In this document: piece by piece, positions 63,001 through 64,000 of the stretch
How the letters are laid out: each line of letters begins with the position of its first letter
How positions within the stretch are numbered: the stretch's first letter is position 1
Notes under the pieces: model-generated
Database searches by the model: none
Told to the model about the DNA's origin: nothing
The model's input: only the letters and a program-made list of their open reading frames with translations
Assembly: GCF_031877795.1 (NCBI RefSeq)
Contig: NC_133948.1
Span: forward strand, 8,726,948 to 8,790,947
Source: Strix aluco
Lineage: Eukaryota > Chordata > Aves > Strigiformes > Strigidae
DNA: 64,000 nucleotides
Direction of reading: 5' to 3'
Made by a program: the position numbers and the translations under genes

Positions 63001-63977
63001 TACACACACTTCGTATTGTCTCCTTATTCTCTGAGAAAATTCACACAAACAAGCACTGAACAGGGTTCAGTTGTGGGACTCTGAAACTAGGCTGAGCATA
63101 CAGTTACTTTTAATACATCTATGGTATCAGAGCAGTTGCACTTACGTTTTTAAACAAGGGTCTAATATTTCTTGAAGCGAGTGCAACCTGCTGGATTTAA
63201 GCAAAACCAAAACTGCATTTTTTAACAGATGCTCTGTTATTTCAGTAGTGGGTAGCAGCCGTTCCACCACATGAAAGTGATTATGGATATGACATTTCCA
63301 CTCTGCAAATCCCATTTTCAGGAAAGAACCCGACTTGTCTTATATTCCTTCTTGGCACACATCAGACAGCTTCACAGGGCCCTGTTTTCATACCTATCAC
63401 CAAGTTTTCTATTGTTTTTAACAGTTTACAGGACATTTGAAGAGAATAAATATTCAGGTAGGAAGAGAAGGGGACTATGAGAGCCTGTTGCGGCAGGAGA
63501 CAAGGGAAATAAAAATATCGTTAGAAGAGTAGAGGAGGGAAGCAGGAATGCAGTGCAGCAATTAGAGGAAAGAATGCAAAGTCTGAACAAGACTTCAGGA
63601 CTCAGAGGCCCAAATATGCCTCAGACTGTAGGCATGCTATTTTCTCTTATTCTTCCCATATGTGACTGCTGCAGCTAAGCCCTGAGCTCAAGCAACACAA
63701 CAAGATTGCTTGGAAGGCACTGCTTTATTTCACCAGAGAACAGACAACCTTCTCCTCGCTTTTTAGGAAAAAAAAATAATCAGGGAGGATGGTAACGTTT
63801 GTATACCCTTGGACAAAGGCATGTAGGTTCTGTCAGGATGGAAAGAGGCTGGCAGGGCTCAGGATCCCCTCACCTGCTCTGGGTCTCCAAGGCCAGCTCC
63901 TAGCACCTGCCTGTAGATGCAGCATTTCCTACGGCAGCTTGCCAAATTGTTAGGCAGGCCATTGCCACAACAAATCT
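41285..63977 (-). CDS. Uncharacterised CUB-domain single-pass membrane protein (gene, partial at 5' end)
   Basis: Six exons (B-G) join with matched phases: 55839-54848, 48489-48438, 48337-48235, 46977-46814, 42898-42653, 42022-41285; 2,295 bases, 764 residues plus stop. A seventh upstream exon (63977-63874) is likely. Order: Cys-rich piece (candidate exon); CUB domain with cysteines 5, 32, 227 and 245 (counted from exon B), split by about 170 extra residues; transmembrane helix at about 306-329; basic stop-transfer WRQRTCPKR; Ser/Thr-rich cytoplasmic tail of about 434 residues with no known domain. A type I plasma-membrane receptor or adaptor is the natural reading; ligand and function are unknown. 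The start codon and signal peptide are not visible, so the gene probably continues past the right edge. I cannot assign a symbol. It lies tail to tail with CHFR. Confidence 0.82.
42653..42898 (-). CDS. CUB membrane protein, exon F
   Basis: Acceptor ACTCTTTTCAG, donor ACAGT|GTAAGT; exactly 82 codons, phase 0 at both ends. Encodes DKNLKRSVTSPASVSDWL, then a middle part, then WSARTFHDFLAPIPQLQ and NSPFTKLVDNS. Part of the cytoplasmic tail. A phase 0-0 exon could be skipped without changing frame. Confidence 0.85.
42899..46813 (-). other. Intron between exons F and E
   Basis: GT-AG intron of 3.9 kb on the minus strand. It has an AT dinucleotide-rich patch near 45550-45583. I see no other gene or clear repeat. 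Confidence 0.75.
46814..46977 (-). CDS. CUB membrane protein, exon E
   Basis: Acceptor TTCTTTACTCAG, donor ACAG|GTAGGA. Two bases complete a Val codon begun in exon D. Encodes TSCGGSTERSPQDTDPDVPS, then acidic and hydrophobic segments including DEVFIISAGPGASG and FTTYRIQ. Cytoplasmic by position. Confidence 0.82.
46978..48234 (-). other. Intron between exons E and D
   Basis: GT-AG intron of 1.3 kb on the minus strand; nothing else recognised. Confidence 0.75.
48235..48337 (-). CDS. CUB membrane protein, exon D
   Basis: Acceptor TGAGTTGTAG, donor GCGG|GTAAGC. Encodes NGIQNSAVDINELQLVVPSR and DNENNNHSVSREQA in the juxtamembrane tail. Starts in phase 0 after exon C and leaves one base for exon E. 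Confidence 0.83.
48438..48489 (-). CDS. CUB membrane protein, exon C (juxtamembrane)
   Basis: A 52-base exon. Acceptor CTCCTTTTCAG, donor GGAG|GTTAGT. Encodes QRTCPKRSSSNACSDQE; with the preceding AG it restores Arg, giving a basic stop-transfer sequence right after the membrane helix. C335 of this segment is a possible palmitoylation site (inference). Confidence 0.82.
48490..54847 (-). other. Intron between exons C and B (6.4 kb)
   Basis: GT-AG intron on the minus strand. It contains T- and A-runs (near 49372, 50985 and 52584). Short open frames on both strands have no similarity I recognise, and the exon phases need no additional exon here. Confidence 0.7.
54848..55839 (-). CDS. CUB membrane protein, exon B (split CUB domain, transmembrane helix)
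   Basis: A 992-base exon, 330 codons plus two bases. Acceptor CTTTTACTTCCCAG, donor GGAG|GTAAGA. Residues 1-54 carry the first CUB half (SCGAVVE, GLILSPGFPNNYYPG, HCVWQF, LILEIFDFDIFE). Residues 226-287 carry the second (VCPHDVLYVSD, SRFCGP, DRGRGFAMLFEY). About 170 residues between them are Lys, Glu, Ser and Gln rich and look disordered. Possible N-glycosylation sites: NLS 106, NTS 173, NKT 252, NIT 288. The transmembrane helix is about MMLAIITGTIFFALALLSAL. Starts in phase 0, so coding sequence must precede it. Confidence 0.92.
55840..63873 (-). other. Intron or 5' flank upstream of exon B (8 kb)
   Basis: Minus-strand gene interior if the Cys-rich exon at 63874 is real. There is a T22 tract at 61406-61427, an (AC/GT)-rich patch near 61765-61790 and a small inverted repeat at 62927-62945. 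I found no phase-compatible exon that I could defend within this stretch, though a short one could be missed. Confidence 0.5.
61406..61427. repeat. T22 homopolymer tract
   Basis: Twenty-two consecutive T on the plus strand. No element body is recognisable beside it. Confidence 0.85.
63874..63977 (-). CDS. Candidate upstream Cys-rich exon of the CUB membrane protein (A)
   Basis: The minus strand shows acceptor GATTCACAG and donor GAGCAG|GTGAGG, 104 bases apart: two bases plus 34 codons, ending in phase 0 as exon B requires. It encodes ICCGNGLPNNLASCRRKCCI then YRQVLGAGLGDPEQ, with five cysteines in 19 residues, a spacing fit for an extracellular disulfide-bonded module. I do not recognise the motif. 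The odd number of cysteines implies partners in earlier exons outside the window. It could be a chance open frame. Confidence 0.42.
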
Positions 63978-64000
63978 CTGTGAATCAAAGCAGCTGCAGA

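Overview
The window is vertebrate nuclear DNA, almost certainly from a bird. The genes have many short exons in AT-rich introns, there is one CpG-island promoter, and the only clear interspersed repeats are CR1-type LINE fragments, the dominant avian family. There are no bacterial genes, rRNA or tRNA genes, or CRISPR arrays that I could see.

Layout. Bases 1 to about 8,740 are AT-rich and I find no gene there. A CpG island at about 8,750-9,590 is the promoter of CHFR, on the plus strand. CHFR is complete: 17 coding exons from the ATG at 9,625 to the TGA at 32,789-32,791, 679 codons. All exon junctions keep phase and the joined protein follows the known vertebrate CHFR order: FHA domain, Ser/Thr-rich linker, C3HC4 RING, Cys-rich region and C-terminal PBZ zinc finger. 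CHFR is the E3 ubiquitin ligase of the antephase (early mitotic) checkpoint. About 33,350-41,280 is non-coding and must hold the 3' UTRs of two convergent genes.

The second gene is on the minus strand, tail to tail with CHFR, and runs from the right edge of the window down to its stop codon at 41,285. Six phase-matched exons (B-G: 55,839-54,848; 48,489-48,438; 48,337-48,235; 46,977-46,814; 42,898-42,653; 42,022-41,285) encode 764 residues. A seventh, Cys-rich exon (63,977-63,874) is a good candidate for the next one upstream. The product is a type I single-pass membrane protein with one CUB domain, one transmembrane helix and a cytoplasmic tail of about 434 residues with no domain I recognise. 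I cannot name it. Its start and signal peptide lie beyond the right edge or in an unseen exon.

Points worth a second look: the CUB domain is split by an insertion of about 170 residues encoded in the same exon; CHFR uses two GC-AG introns, at the FHA-linker/RING and RING/C-terminal boundaries; a start-stop uORF lies in frame six bases before the CHFR ATG; and a CR1 element sits about 35 bases from a CHFR splice donor.
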